Source: Nitrospira sp. (lineage in GTDB: Bacteria; Nitrospirota; Nitrospiria; Nitrospirales; Nitrospiraceae). Taken from it: DNA of 64,000 nt. Of the stretch, positions 45,652 to 54,509 are shown piece after piece; position 1 is the stretch's first letter, and each line of letters opens with the position of its first letter. A model generated the notes under the pieces. The model had not been told where the DNA came from. It did no database searches and saw only the letters and a list, made by a program, of their open reading frames with translations. The stretch is from assembly GCA_020697375.1 (NCBI GenBank), contig JAJFBJ010000002.1, positions 1 through 64,000 of the forward strand. The letters run 5' to 3'. The position numbers and the translations under genes are program-made.

Positions 45652-46269
45652 TCACGTGTGTTTCAGGGCGATACGCTCGAGAATGTTCGCGACATCTTCA
45701 CAACGATCGGTTCCCGCTTCGAAATTCTCGTAGATCTCTTTCCATTTGATGACGGCGATCGGGTCCGTTTCTTTCTCGAAGAGCAGTGAGATGGCCTCGC
45801 GGGAGATCCGGTCCGCTTCGTTTTCCAAACTATTGACCCGCACACTGCATTCGATGACGGCCGGATGGGACTTGCCCAGCAGATCCACCGTGGCGCCCAC
45901 TTCCACCGAGGCCTGGTAGAGCACATTTGCGAGCCGGATCGCATGCTCCGTGGCCGTCGTCACCTTATAGAGGACGAACCGGTCGGCGATCGCCTCCACC
46001 ACATCCAAAATATCATCAAGCGCGCTCGCCAGGTCATGGATGTCTTCCCGATCGATGGGCGTGATGAACGTCAGGTTGAGTTTTCGTGCAATCTCATGAG
46101 TGATCCCGTCCCCGATATGTTCCACATCTTTGATGCGCTTCGCTTTCTCAACCGGATTCCGGAAGTCCTCGGTCATATCCTTGAGGAGACGACTCCCTTC
46201 GATCATGTTGTGCGCCGCATTCTTGAATAAGTCGAAAAAAGCTTCGTCCCGGGGAATGAGGCCGAACAT
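45652..46269 (-). CDS. DUF47 (PhoU-like) accessory protein of the phosphate transporter
   Basis: 205 residues, all-helical, of the DUF47/PhoU-like family. Key stretches are DVEHIGDGITHEIARKLN and REDIHDLASALDDILDVVEAIADR, which carry the acidic metal-binding repeats. Such proteins are paired with PiT transporters and probably gate or regulate them. AAAGGA lies before the ATG at 46269. fabH ends 24 bases upstream, so fabH, this gene and pit may share a transcript. Confidence 0.92.
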   Translation of the reverse strand: MFGLIPRDEAFFDLFKNAAHNMIEGSRLLKDMTEDFRNPVEKAKRIKDVEHIGDGITHEIARKLNLTFITPIDREDIHDLASALDDILDVVEAIADRFVLYKVTTATEHAIRLANVLYQASVEVGATVDLLGKSHPAVIECSVRVNSLENEADRISREAISLLFEKETDPIAVIKWKEIYENFEAGTDRCEDVANILERIALKHT

Positions 46270-46293
46270 AACGTCCTTTCTAGCCGAGAAGGA

Positions 46294-47286
46294 TTACCAC
46301 CGCACCAATCCAGTGCCCCAAGTCAGGCCGCCGCCGAATGCGCCGAGCAACAGGAGATCGCCTGCCGCGACTCGTTGCGCCCGCACGGCATGGTCCAACG
46401 CAATCGGCAAGGAAGCCGATGAAGTATTCCCGTAGCGCTCGATGACCGAGTAGACGGTTTCATTCGACAGTCCGAGACGCCGCCTGAGCTGTTCCATAAT
46501 CCGCGCATTCGCTTGATGCACGATGACCTGAGCCAGTTCATCCGCCGTGAGACCGAACTCCTTCAGCAAGGCGGTAATGGCCTGTTCCAGCCGGCGTATC
46601 GCCGATCGAAACACCGCGCTGCCTCGCATGCGCAATGTATGTTCTTTGGCCAGTATGGTCCCCACCCCCCCAGGCATTCGTGACCCACCGGCTGGAATGG
46701 TAATGAGATCGTGGCCCGCGCCTTCCGCATAGAGGCGTATCCCGAGGATGCCGGGCTCGTGCGGCCGAACCGCCTCTTCCTGGACCACCAGCACGGCGCC
46801 GGCCCCATCGCCAAAAAGTATGGCGGTTTCCTTGTCCGTGGAATCCAGGGATCTCGATTTCACTTCTGCTGCAATGACGAGGCACGAGCCGATCTGCCCG
46901 CTCCGGATCATGACGTCGGCCATCGACAATCCGTAGAGAAACCCCGAACAGGAGGCCGACAGGTCGAAGGCCAAGACCGTTTTGGCGCCCAAGGCTCGCT
47001 GAACATGGCAGGCTGTGGAAGGAAAGACACTATCGGGCGACGTCGTCGAAACCACAATCGCTTCAATGGACGCGGGAGATTTTCCTGCCGCTTCGCAAGC
47101 TCGTAGCCCAGCCGCCAACGCCAGATCCGAAGTGGCTTGTCCCGGCTCTGCCCAATGTCTGGTCTGAATTCCGGTCAGCGCCACGATGTCCTTTGGGTCC
47201 AGCCCAAGCGGCGCTGCCACTTCCTCGTTGCCGACAACCCTGGAAGGGAGGAATGAACCGGTTCCGACAATGCGACTGCGCTTCAC
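46294..47286 (-). CDS. fabH: FabH, beta-ketoacyl-ACP synthase III
   Basis: Starts fatty-acid synthesis by condensing acetyl-CoA (or another acyl-CoA) with malonyl-ACP. 330 residues. The catalytic triad is visible: Cys in LSASCSGFLYG, His in VIVHQANARI and Asn in YGNTSSASLP. The GTG at 47286 gives the normal N-terminus (KRSRIVGTGSFLP) and has AGGGA upstream; the open frame continues further but without similarity. No other fab gene is adjacent, so it could also serve a special acyl primer. Confidence 0.92.
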   Translation of the reverse strand: MKRSRIVGTGSFLPSRVVGNEEVAAPLGLDPKDIVALTGIQTRHWAEPGQATSDLALAAGLRACEAAGKSPASIEAIVVSTTSPDSVFPSTACHVQRALGAKTVLAFDLSASCSGFLYGLSMADVMIRSGQIGSCLVIAAEVKSRSLDSTDKETAILFGDGAGAVLVVQEEAVRPHEPGILGIRLYAEGAGHDLITIPAGGSRMPGGVGTILAKEHTLRMRGSAVFRSAIRRLEQAITALLKEFGLTADELAQVIVHQANARIMEQLRRRLGLSNETVYSVIERYGNTSSASLPIALDHAVRAQRVAAGDLLLLGAFGGGLTWGTGLVRW

Positions 47287-47485
47287 GGGGTCCCTACTGG
47301 AGCATCGTTGAGGTTCGTCTGCTGCAACGGTTCGCACCACCTCACGAGGTGCGGCGCGATTATAGGACCCACGCCGAAATGGGTCAACCACCAGATGCCG
47401 AATCCGTTGCTTTCTGCCCATTGATCTGCTAGAAAAATTCTGCATTTACGATTCATCAGCCATCTACAACCGAGGAGTGATTTGG

Positions 47486-48403
47486 ATGCGGACGCATTCA
47501 AGCGGGTTGTGTGTTGTTCTCGCGTTGCTCACCGGAGTGCTTGGGCTTGCCGGCGGGTGCTCGAGCGCACCCAAGGCCGGTGCTCAGGGTAAACCTGTCA
47601 GCGGAACCGACGAGCAAATCTTCCTCGGTGACACCATTGAAAAAAACTATGACCCAAACGTGATCATGAAACGCGGCGAAGCGTTTTTCGACAAGGAAGA
47701 GTTTCCAGAGGCCATCGTCGAATACCAGCATTTCCTGGAACTGCATCGATCTCATCAACTTGCTGTTTACGCCCAATTTCGATTGTCGGAGAGCCATTTG
47801 CGGATGGCCAAGTCTATCGACCGAGACCCGGAGCCGATACAAAAGGCCATTGTCGCCTTTGAGAAATTGCGGAAAGAATTTCCTGGCAGCAAGTATGAGG
47901 GGCAAGCCCTTCAACGGTTGGCGGATTGCCATGACTGGCTCGCTCAGACCCATCTGTTCGTCGGCCAGTTTTACTACCGCCGCGCCTCGTACCTTGCCGC
48001 AGCCCATCGATTCGATCAGATCATGAAGGACTACCCGGACAAGAAGGTGGCGCCTGAGGCCTTATACTATCTAGCCTTGACCTATCAGGAATTGGGCGCG
48101 AATGATTGGGCTGCTGAGAAGCTGACCATACTGGCAGAGAAATATCCGGATAGCGATGTCGCATCGAGTGGCCGACGCTTGCTGGCCACATTGGAGAAGA
48201 AACTTCCGTCGCCTCCTCCGCAGGCGGTGGCCAAGAAAGAAGAAGCGCCTCCGACTCAATCGGCCGCTGATCTACTTGCCGCCACGGCCGCGGCGCCAGA
48301 CTTCGATGGCGTTTCGTCGGCCACTATTCCAAACCTGCAAAGTTCACCCAACCTATCCCTTCGACAGCCGTTCGTCTCCTGCAGGCTCGGCGCATGGTGC
48401 TGA
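47486..48403 (+). CDS. bamD: BamD-like outer-membrane assembly lipoprotein (YfiO family)
   Basis: 305 residues. A lipobox (LAGGC) after a hydrophobic signal predicts an outer-membrane lipoprotein. Residues about 60-240 contain TPR-like helices with the BamD pattern (GEAFFDKEEFPEAIVEYQHF, FRLSESHLRMA, ALYYLALTYQELG). The last 65 residues are Pro/Ala-rich and end in an atypical SCRLGAWC. GAGGAG lies eight bases before the ATG at 47486. It should work with BamA in inserting barrel proteins; true bamA is not in the window. Confidence 0.87.
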   Translation: MRTHSSGLCVVLALLTGVLGLAGGCSSAPKAGAQGKPVSGTDEQIFLGDTIEKNYDPNVIMKRGEAFFDKEEFPEAIVEYQHFLELHRSHQLAVYAQFRLSESHLRMAKSIDRDPEPIQKAIVAFEKLRKEFPGSKYEGQALQRLADCHDWLAQTHLFVGQFYYRRASYLAAAHRFDQIMKDYPDKKVAPEALYYLALTYQELGANDWAAEKLTILAEKYPDSDVASSGRRLLATLEKKLPSPPPQAVAKKEEAPPTQSAADLLAATAAAPDFDGVSSATIPNLQSSPNLSLRQPFVSCRLGAWC

Positions 48404-48439
48404 GCGGCAACGGACTCCTGCTCTGGGTCCCATCAGCTT

Positions 48440-49621
48440 CTACCGCAAATGTAAGGCTTCGAGCAGCAGGTCATTGACCGAAGCCTTGAGGCGTTTTTTC
48501 GCATGGACGAGAAATTGTTCGGCAGTGGTACGCCCCTGTAGCACCTCATAATAAGACTGCACCACGTCCTGATATCGACGAAGGAGTTTGAAGCTCAGGC
48601 GGGGAAAGGTGTACATCACGCGAGCCATGCGAGCAGTGGCTCGAAAATCAGGCAAGATATCCCGTTCTAGCGCGGAAGCATATGCGGCAAGCGACAAGCG
48701 GTGATCCTGTACGTTTGCCAGAATGGCCCGGGCAGCCAGCTGCCCCGAACGAACCGCGTAATAAATTCCCTCGCCGAACAGCGGGTCGACCAAATGTGCC
48801 GCATCGCCGATCAGCAATGCCCGGCCGTTGGCGAAATGAGAGACGCTCCCACCTCCGCTTGGACGATTCTCAGAAAAAGCGGGAATCGGATGCCCGGTAG
48901 GACGAGGCACGTTCCATCCGGTCAGGCCAGGCACGCCCCGTATGAAGCGATCGAACGTCGCACGGAGGCTTGTCGATTTATGGCTGAACTCTCCCACACC
49001 GACGGACAGGCGCCCTCGTTTGGGAAAGATCCATCCATATCCTTGACGAGCCGCACCGACATCGACAAGGATGGTCGTCGGCCCTGGAAAATGTTGGCCA
49101 TCCGTGATGAGAATCTCGCTTTCGAGCGCCGGGGATCGACAGTGAGAACGATCCGGAAAGAGCTGCCGGGCCACGATACTATTGGCCCCATCTGCGCCGA
49201 TCACGATCTTCGCTCGATATCTGCCCTGCCCGGTGACTACCTCTGCATGGTCTGGTCCTTGGCAAATGTCGATGACCCCTTCTCCGTTTCGAATCTCCGC
49301 CCCCGCCTGCATCGCCTGCTGCACGAGATAATGGTCAAATCGATCGCGCATGACCATATAGGCGATGGGCCGTGATGATTCGATGAGCAGGGGCTCCTGA
49401 CCGCAATAGACAAACTGTACCCCATTGACCGTATGCTCAACGATCGATCGAAACGCCGGCTCTAAAACCTGCTCGATTCGTGCCGACAATCCCCCGCCGC
49501 AGACTTTGTAACGTGGATGAGCCTCTTTGTCGAAGCCCAGCACGGCTAAGCCCCCGCGGCTCAGTTCAGCTGCGGCAATCGCGCCCGCCGGCCCCGTTCC
49601 TATAATCACTACGTCGTACAT
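48440..49621 (-). CDS. Geranylgeranyl-reductase-family FAD oxidoreductase
   Basis: 393 residues with an N-terminal FAD Rossmann motif (VVIIGTGPAGAIAAAE), the family signature RYKVCGGGLSARI, and a second FAD block with GDAAHLVDPLFGEGIYYA. Relatives saturate isoprenoid chains of quinones or lipids, or hydroxylate aromatic substrates. In an organism that makes hopanoids, an isoprenoid substrate such as a quinone or polyprenyl chain is plausible. The ATG is at 49621. It is convergent with the bamD-like gene. Confidence 0.85.
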   Translation of the reverse strand: MYDVVIIGTGPAGAIAAAELSRGGLAVLGFDKEAHPRYKVCGGGLSARIEQVLEPAFRSIVEHTVNGVQFVYCGQEPLLIESSRPIAYMVMRDRFDHYLVQQAMQAGAEIRNGEGVIDICQGPDHAEVVTGQGRYRAKIVIGADGANSIVARQLFPDRSHCRSPALESEILITDGQHFPGPTTILVDVGAARQGYGWIFPKRGRLSVGVGEFSHKSTSLRATFDRFIRGVPGLTGWNVPRPTGHPIPAFSENRPSGGGSVSHFANGRALLIGDAAHLVDPLFGEGIYYAVRSGQLAARAILANVQDHRLSLAAYASALERDILPDFRATARMARVMYTFPRLSFKLLRRYQDVVQSYYEVLQGRTTAEQFLVHAKKRLKASVNDLLLEALHLR

Positions 49622-49741
49622 TGTGCCTGCTTGCCTGCTGTCATGCTCCGCACGCCGATGTTGGAGAAAATCCCTCCGTACGATCTTCAATCGACCGGGA
49701 GCTGAGAGTACCATTGAGAGGAGGTCACAGTGGAGAGAGGA

Positions 49742-50488
49742 TTATTGCCCGAGATACCAGCCAATGCCATACCGTTCGAGAAAGCTCGTGATCATAGTCA
49801 GTGAGTTGGCGTAGATCATCACACCCACCGTAACGAGCAACAGCCCGCTCACGGTCGAGACGCCCCAGAGATACGCACGTACTTCTTTGAAATAGCTCAG
49901 AAAGCGATCCACCCCCAGCGCGGTCAAAAACAACGGTAGGCCCAATCCCAACGAGTAACAGGTGAGCAGCACCACACCGCTGAACAACGAATCGGTCGTA
50001 CTGGCATAGAGCAAAATCGTTCCCAGGACAGGCCCGACACAAGGCGTCCAGCCTGCCGCAAATGCGATGCCGATCAGGAATGAACCGAGAAGCCCGGCCG
50101 GCCGGTTGCGAAACTGGTACCGATGTTCCATTTTAAGGAAATTCAAGTTCAGGATGCCGAGCAGATAGAGGCCAAATAGGATCACCACGATTCCACCAAT
50201 ACGCCGAACGTGGTCTTGATAGGTGATCAAGACCTGGCCCAGCAGGCTGGCCGATGCCCCGAAGGCCACGAATACCGAGGTGAACCCTGCGATGAACAGC
50301 AGAGAATTCACAATGATCGCTTTCCGGAACCGGCTCCGTTCCGAAACATCAGTCAACTGTTCGACCGACAGGCCCGTGATATAGGAGATGTAAGACGGGA
50401 CCAACGGCAAGACGCAAGGAGACACGAAGGACAGCAGGCCTGCGGAAAATGCGGCGATCAATGAGATCGACTGTACTGAGTCGGTCAT
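49742..50488 (-). CDS. ccdA: CcdA, thiol-disulfide membrane transporter for cytochrome c maturation
   Basis: 248 residues with six membrane helices. The redox cysteines are in FVSPCVLPLVPSY and GWTPCVGPVLG. It carries electrons from cytoplasmic thioredoxin to the extracytoplasmic thioredoxin-like proteins encoded just upstream. The ATG at 50488 follows the stop of the TlpA-like gene by two bases, and the operon order supports the function. It is the last gene of the cytochrome c maturation operon. Confidence 0.94.
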   Translation of the reverse strand: MTDSVQSISLIAAFSAGLLSFVSPCVLPLVPSYISYITGLSVEQLTDVSERSRFRKAIIVNSLLFIAGFTSVFVAFGASASLLGQVLITYQDHVRRIGGIVVILFGLYLLGILNLNFLKMEHRYQFRNRPAGLLGSFLIGIAFAAGWTPCVGPVLGTILLYASTTDSLFSGVVLLTCYSLGLGLPLFLTALGVDRFLSYFKEVRAYLWGVSTVSGLLLVTVGVMIYANSLTMITSFLERYGIGWYLGQ

Positions 50489-50490
50489 GC

Positions 50491-51051
50491 TTAGAACCCC
50501 TGCAGGAGCGATTCGACCAGCCGTTTCCCCTCCGGCGTATTCCAATCCCGGGCGCCGGGAATACGGTTTCGAATGATCCCCTTGCGATCGATGAGAAACG
50601 TCATCGGCAGCGTACGTGCACCATATCGGAGACCGATCCGAAAATCCGCGTCATGAAGCACGGGAAAGGTAAAGCCGGCCTCCCGTTGAAAAGGACGGGT
50701 CACAGCGGCACCCTGAGCATCCGTTGAGACCGCCAGTATTTCAAACTCCCTGCGGGGAAACGATCGATACAAGCGCTCCATCGCCGGCATCTCGACCTTA
50801 CAAGGACCGCACCAGGTCGCCCAAAAGTTCAGGAGGACCACCTTTCCGCGAAACTGATCAAGGGTGACATTGAACCCTTCGGAGTCCTTCAATAAAAAAT
50901 TGGGCGCTTCCTCATTGATCTGAGGAATCCGCTCGGCAATCACAAGTGGAGAGGCGGGCTGTGAGAAGAAGACCTCATGGGCGTGGGCCGAGACAAGTCC
51001 GCCGGTCATCATCCCGGCAATGATCAAGAAGCGCGCCGACCAGCGGTTCAT
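50491..51051 (-). CDS. TlpA/ResA-like thioredoxin-fold protein (second copy)
   Basis: 186 residues with an N-terminal signal (about 1-25, ending in the HAHE region) and a periplasmic thioredoxin domain. The active site is WCGPC in NFWATWCGPCKVEMP. It should reduce the disulfide of apocytochromes c or of another periplasmic partner, fed by CcdA. It differs from the next gene upstream (WCKPC), which suggests divided roles. The ATG at 51051 is nine bases after that gene. Confidence 0.9.
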   Translation of the reverse strand: MNRWSARFLIIAGMMTGGLVSAHAHEVFFSQPASPLVIAERIPQINEEAPNFLLKDSEGFNVTLDQFRGKVVLLNFWATWCGPCKVEMPAMERLYRSFPRREFEILAVSTDAQGAAVTRPFQREAGFTFPVLHDADFRIGLRYGARTLPMTFLIDRKGIIRNRIPGARDWNTPEGKRLVESLLQGF

Positions 51052-51060
51052 AGTCTCACT

Positions 51061-51684
51061 TCACAGCACAGGGGCATGTAACGCGGAGGAGGCTTGCGCG
51101 GCCTTCTCACCCGGCTTCAACAGGTGGGTCAAGACCTTTAGATTATCCAACCTTGTCCAATCGCGAGGACCGATGACCTTTTCGCGAAGGATTCCCTGTT
51201 GGTCGATGATGTAGGTCTCGGGGACTCCCATCAACTTGTAGCGTTTGTCCGTCTGGCCCCAGGAATCGACCAGCACAGGGAATGTAAGGTTGAGGCCTTT
51301 GACGAACGGCGGAATATCCTTCTTCGTCGTCACACGATCGATACTCACCGCGAGAATCACCAACCCGTCCTTTTCGAAACTTTTGTACAAGACTTCCATA
51401 GATGGCATCTCTTCACGACAGGGCTTGCACCAGGTGGCCCAGAAATTCAAAAAAACGACCTTACCCCGGTAGTCCGATAGACGCAGTTCCTTGTCGTTCA
51501 AATCAGGCAATTGAAAATCCGGGGCTTCTTTCCCGACCACCAATGGTTCGTATTTCGAGCTCTGCAGCCAGACAACCAGGAACATCACGGCAAAAATGGC
51601 GGCAGCAGCGAGCACGACGATCGTTCGAGAGAGACCTGTGCGCGGTACCGCCCCGGCTGGATTCTGTATCAATTGATCAGCCAT
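51061..51684 (-). CDS. resA: ResA-like thioredoxin-fold protein
   Basis: 207 residues: one membrane anchor (about 20-42) and a periplasmic thioredoxin domain with the active site WCKPC in NFWATWCKPCREEMPSM. ResA reduces the CXXCH cysteines of apocytochrome c in System II maturation. It begins three bases after ccsA, an arrangement typical of res operons. Confidence 0.92.
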   Translation of the reverse strand: MADQLIQNPAGAVPRTGLSRTIVVLAAAAIFAVMFLVVWLQSSKYEPLVVGKEAPDFQLPDLNDKELRLSDYRGKVVFLNFWATWCKPCREEMPSMEVLYKSFEKDGLVILAVSIDRVTTKKDIPPFVKGLNLTFPVLVDSWGQTDKRYKLMGVPETYIIDQQGILREKVIGPRDWTRLDNLKVLTHLLKPGEKAAQASSALHAPVL

Positions 51685-51687
51685 CGG

Positions 51688-52602
51688 TTAGGCGTACGCG
51701 TGCAAGCCGGAGAGCAGAAAATTCACTCCCCAGAAACAGAACACGACCATGAGAAATCCGAAAATCGCATAGATGGCGGCCTTGTGCCCCTCCCATCCTC
51801 GCGTCATGCGGGCGTGAATGTACGCACCGTAAATGAGCCAGACAATCAACGACCAGGTTTCCTTTGGATCCCAGCTCCAGTATCCTCCCCAGGCATAGTT
51901 CGCCCACATCGCCCCGAGAATGATCCCGAAGGCCAATAGCGGGAAACCCAGCATGATCGCCTTATATCCGAGTTCATCGATCGTTTCGAGGTCGGGAAAG
52001 GCGGCGTAAAACCGCGACTTGCTTCCACGATTCACAGCGCGCTCTTTGAACAGATACATCAGCCCGAGTCCTCCCGCCATTGCGAAGGCGGCGTAACTGG
52101 TCAACGTGACCGAGACATGGATGTAAATCCAGTAGCTGTTTAAGGCCGGCACGAGCGGCTCTGCTGTTTGGTACCGATAGGGCAAGAGGGACGCCGCGCC
52201 CATGGCGATAAATCCGATGCCGACCACAAAAGCCCCCACGGCTTTGATCCGATACCGGAACTCCAAGAGCACATAGCCTAGGATAATCGCCCAGGAAACA
52301 TAGGCCATCGCTTCAAACTGATTCGACCAAGGCGCAAACGTGCCGGAATGTTCCATCCGCTCGAATGCGCGCGTCGTCAGGGCAAGGGTATTCAGCACCC
52401 ACCCGAAGACCGTAACCAGCGTCGCGACCTGTCCTAATTGAGTCGCCCAGGCACCATCGCGTTCTTCGATGTTGTCGGTCGGATGTCCGGCGGGGGCTAA
52501 TTGCATGGCTGGGCGCTTGGCAAAAAGATAGGCCACATACAAACCAAGCGCGGCCAGATAGAGCCAGAATGTCATATCGAAAAGAAACAACGATCGCATC
52601 AT
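51688..52602 (-). CDS. ccsA: CcsA/ResC, heme export and ligation subunit of System II
   Basis: 304 residues with about eight membrane helices. The WWD heme-binding motif is in WGGYWSWDPKETWSL, with flanking His residues. With ResB it forms the cytochrome c synthase that moves heme across the membrane and attaches it to CXXCH. GGAGG lies just before the ATG at 52602. It follows resB by 72 bases. Confidence 0.95.
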   Translation of the reverse strand: MMRSLFLFDMTFWLYLAALGLYVAYLFAKRPAMQLAPAGHPTDNIEERDGAWATQLGQVATLVTVFGWVLNTLALTTRAFERMEHSGTFAPWSNQFEAMAYVSWAIILGYVLLEFRYRIKAVGAFVVGIGFIAMGAASLLPYRYQTAEPLVPALNSYWIYIHVSVTLTSYAAFAMAGGLGLMYLFKERAVNRGSKSRFYAAFPDLETIDELGYKAIMLGFPLLAFGIILGAMWANYAWGGYWSWDPKETWSLIVWLIYGAYIHARMTRGWEGHKAAIYAIFGFLMVVFCFWGVNFLLSGLHAYA

Positions 52603-52674
52603 ACGGGCCTCCGTCTATCGTCGACTGCAGCGTCGACCGGGCATACGCTCCCCACAGTCGCCTGCGTCTGTCTT

Positions 52675-54111
52675 TTAAGAGAGGGTCTTGGATTGAATCT
52701 TCTCCGTCAATTTTTTGAATTCCTTTTGAAAGTCGATCTGGCTCTTGTGTGTGGTCCCACCCAGATGAACGGTAACGCCGGACTGGCTTGGTATGATTTT
52801 AGCCCATAGACGGCGATGGTAGATCACGGACGAGAGCGTCATTCCCACCACCAACATCGTACACCCGATCCATACCATATTGATGCCTGGATTTCTGGCG
52901 ATCTGCAGACCGGTGAACTTTTTGGGCTGGTACCCGACGAACTCGAATTGGTAGGCAGAATCTTTGATCTCGAACAGGTCAGGGTAATGATAAAATACCC
53001 AGGGAGTGGACTGTACGTCGCTCCGTTCATCCACCGCCAGCCTGATCGCCGGATTGGCATGTTCGGCGGTTTTGGAAAAGACCTTTTTTTCGGTCGAGTT
53101 GAACGCAAAATCCGCCACGAAATCGGTCATTTTCATCTTGAGTGGAAGTCCGTCGACGGCCTTTTCTTTGTTCCATTCCAAATCGACCGTGGCAATGACT
53201 TTGTCGCCGGCTTTTTCCTTGATGTTGATCCTCGCAGCTTCGATTTGATCCCAGGCGTCACCATAACTTGATTGGTAGAACCAGATGCCTTTATAGACCA
53301 ACGGATCATTGACGGTGATCGTCTTCGTCGCGGTCGGAGCTCCCTGGTCAAGAACGGTCAGCGTACTGTTGTAGGATTTTACCGATCCATTTTCGTGGTA
53401 GTCGATCCAGAACTTATCTATTCGAAGGTCAAAATTACCCCGAGGAATATGGTAAGTTTGGCCTTCCAGGCATACGCCGAATTCCTGAAATCCATAATAA
53501 CTTCCCAGCAGACCACCGAGAACGATCACCGTCGCGCTCAGGTGGGCCACATGCGCGCCAACCCGGCCCATGATTCCCTTCGTCGCGTAAACGGTTACCT
53601 CTCCGGGGTCGCTTTTGGTCAGTACCCGATAGCCCTTTTCAGCCAGGAGCCGCACTAAATGCTCCGCAACGGGTTCTTTAGGCTGGTTGAGTGAAACAGT
53701 CGTCTGCTGTTTCATTCCCTGGATGAACGCCAGCGGCACACTGACCTTATCCTGACGCATGGACCGCCACACGCTGGGAAACCGTTTATGAAAGCAGGTG
53801 AGAGAATTCACACAAAGGAGTCCCAACAGGCTGGTGAACCACCATGTATGGTAGACATCCGTAAATCCCAGGCGAAGAAACCAGCGGTACGCCTCTTCTC
53901 CATATTCTTGCACATAGGTTTCCGGTCGCTCGCCTTGCTGAATGACCGTTCCAATCGTCGCGGTCATGGCAAGCACGATGAACAGGAACATCGCTAGTTT
54001 GATGGAGGCGAAAAACTCCACCACTTCGCGTGAAAACTCTTCCCAGCCCAGGCCGGACGTGGAAGGCCCGGTTGCACTCGGATCAGATACTACGTCGGGT
54101 TTGCCGTTCAT
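52675..54111 (-). CDS. resB: ResB/CcsB-type cytochrome c synthase subunit
   Basis: 478 residues with membrane helices near 35-55, 85-105 and 185-205, a large periplasmic domain (about 215-405), and one helix near 410-430. The family pattern includes FFASIKLAMFLFIVLA at the start. It is the partner of CcsA in System II heme ligation. It is the first gene of the five-gene operon resB-ccsA-resA-tlpA-ccdA, and its promoter must lie upstream of 54111 in the divergent region shared with metK. Confidence 0.95.
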   Translation of the reverse strand: MNGKPDVVSDPSATGPSTSGLGWEEFSREVVEFFASIKLAMFLFIVLAMTATIGTVIQQGERPETYVQEYGEEAYRWFLRLGFTDVYHTWWFTSLLGLLCVNSLTCFHKRFPSVWRSMRQDKVSVPLAFIQGMKQQTTVSLNQPKEPVAEHLVRLLAEKGYRVLTKSDPGEVTVYATKGIMGRVGAHVAHLSATVIVLGGLLGSYYGFQEFGVCLEGQTYHIPRGNFDLRIDKFWIDYHENGSVKSYNSTLTVLDQGAPTATKTITVNDPLVYKGIWFYQSSYGDAWDQIEAARINIKEKAGDKVIATVDLEWNKEKAVDGLPLKMKMTDFVADFAFNSTEKKVFSKTAEHANPAIRLAVDERSDVQSTPWVFYHYPDLFEIKDSAYQFEFVGYQPKKFTGLQIARNPGINMVWIGCTMLVVGMTLSSVIYHRRLWAKIIPSQSGVTVHLGGTTHKSQIDFQKEFKKLTEKIQSKTLS

Positions 54112-54509
54112 GAATTTGGAGAACCTACCTGCTTCGACCTGGCCGCCATGCAGACTTCATCATCATAAAGAATGATGAACTGCTGATGTGATCCTGCGCC
54201 AATGGAGGCCGGTACCACGAGGTTGGAATAGCCGGGGCAGAGCGTTTATAATGAAAAACGTTCCAAACGCGCGAAAAGTAAGCTATCTTACAAGTCGACT
54301 TCAAGAGCTGTCAAGCAAGACGTCTGTCACTCGCCGAACGCGATCGATTCCTACAGAACGGGTAGACAAACCTAGACTAGTCAGCTACTATTGCTTCAGT
54401 TTTCTGCGGAGTTACCCAATCATTCTGAGCAGCGTCTACCACGTTCAGCTACCAGACTACCTGAGCTCAACCGCCGGATCCTCGAATCACTTCAATTCCA
54501 GGGGGAACA
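54112..54509. other. Divergent intergenic region between resB and metK, 398 bases
   Basis: It holds a good promoter for metK (54223-54252), followed by a leader of about 250 bases with no credible gene. A small hairpin (GTAAG-CTAT-CTTAC near 54278) is present. I found no SAM-I type riboswitch core. The resB promoter should also lie here, but I could not place it. Confidence 0.5.
54223..54252 (+). promoter_or_regulatory. Putative sigma-70-type promoter for metK
   Basis: TTGGAA at 54223-54228 and a perfect TATAAT at 54247-54252, 18 bases apart. It would give a 5' leader of about 250 bases before the metK start. Confidence 0.5.

Noticed and set aside
54253..54509. SAM-I riboswitch before metK
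   Set aside because: The conserved core sequences and pairing of SAM-I are not visible. The leader is kept only as an open question.
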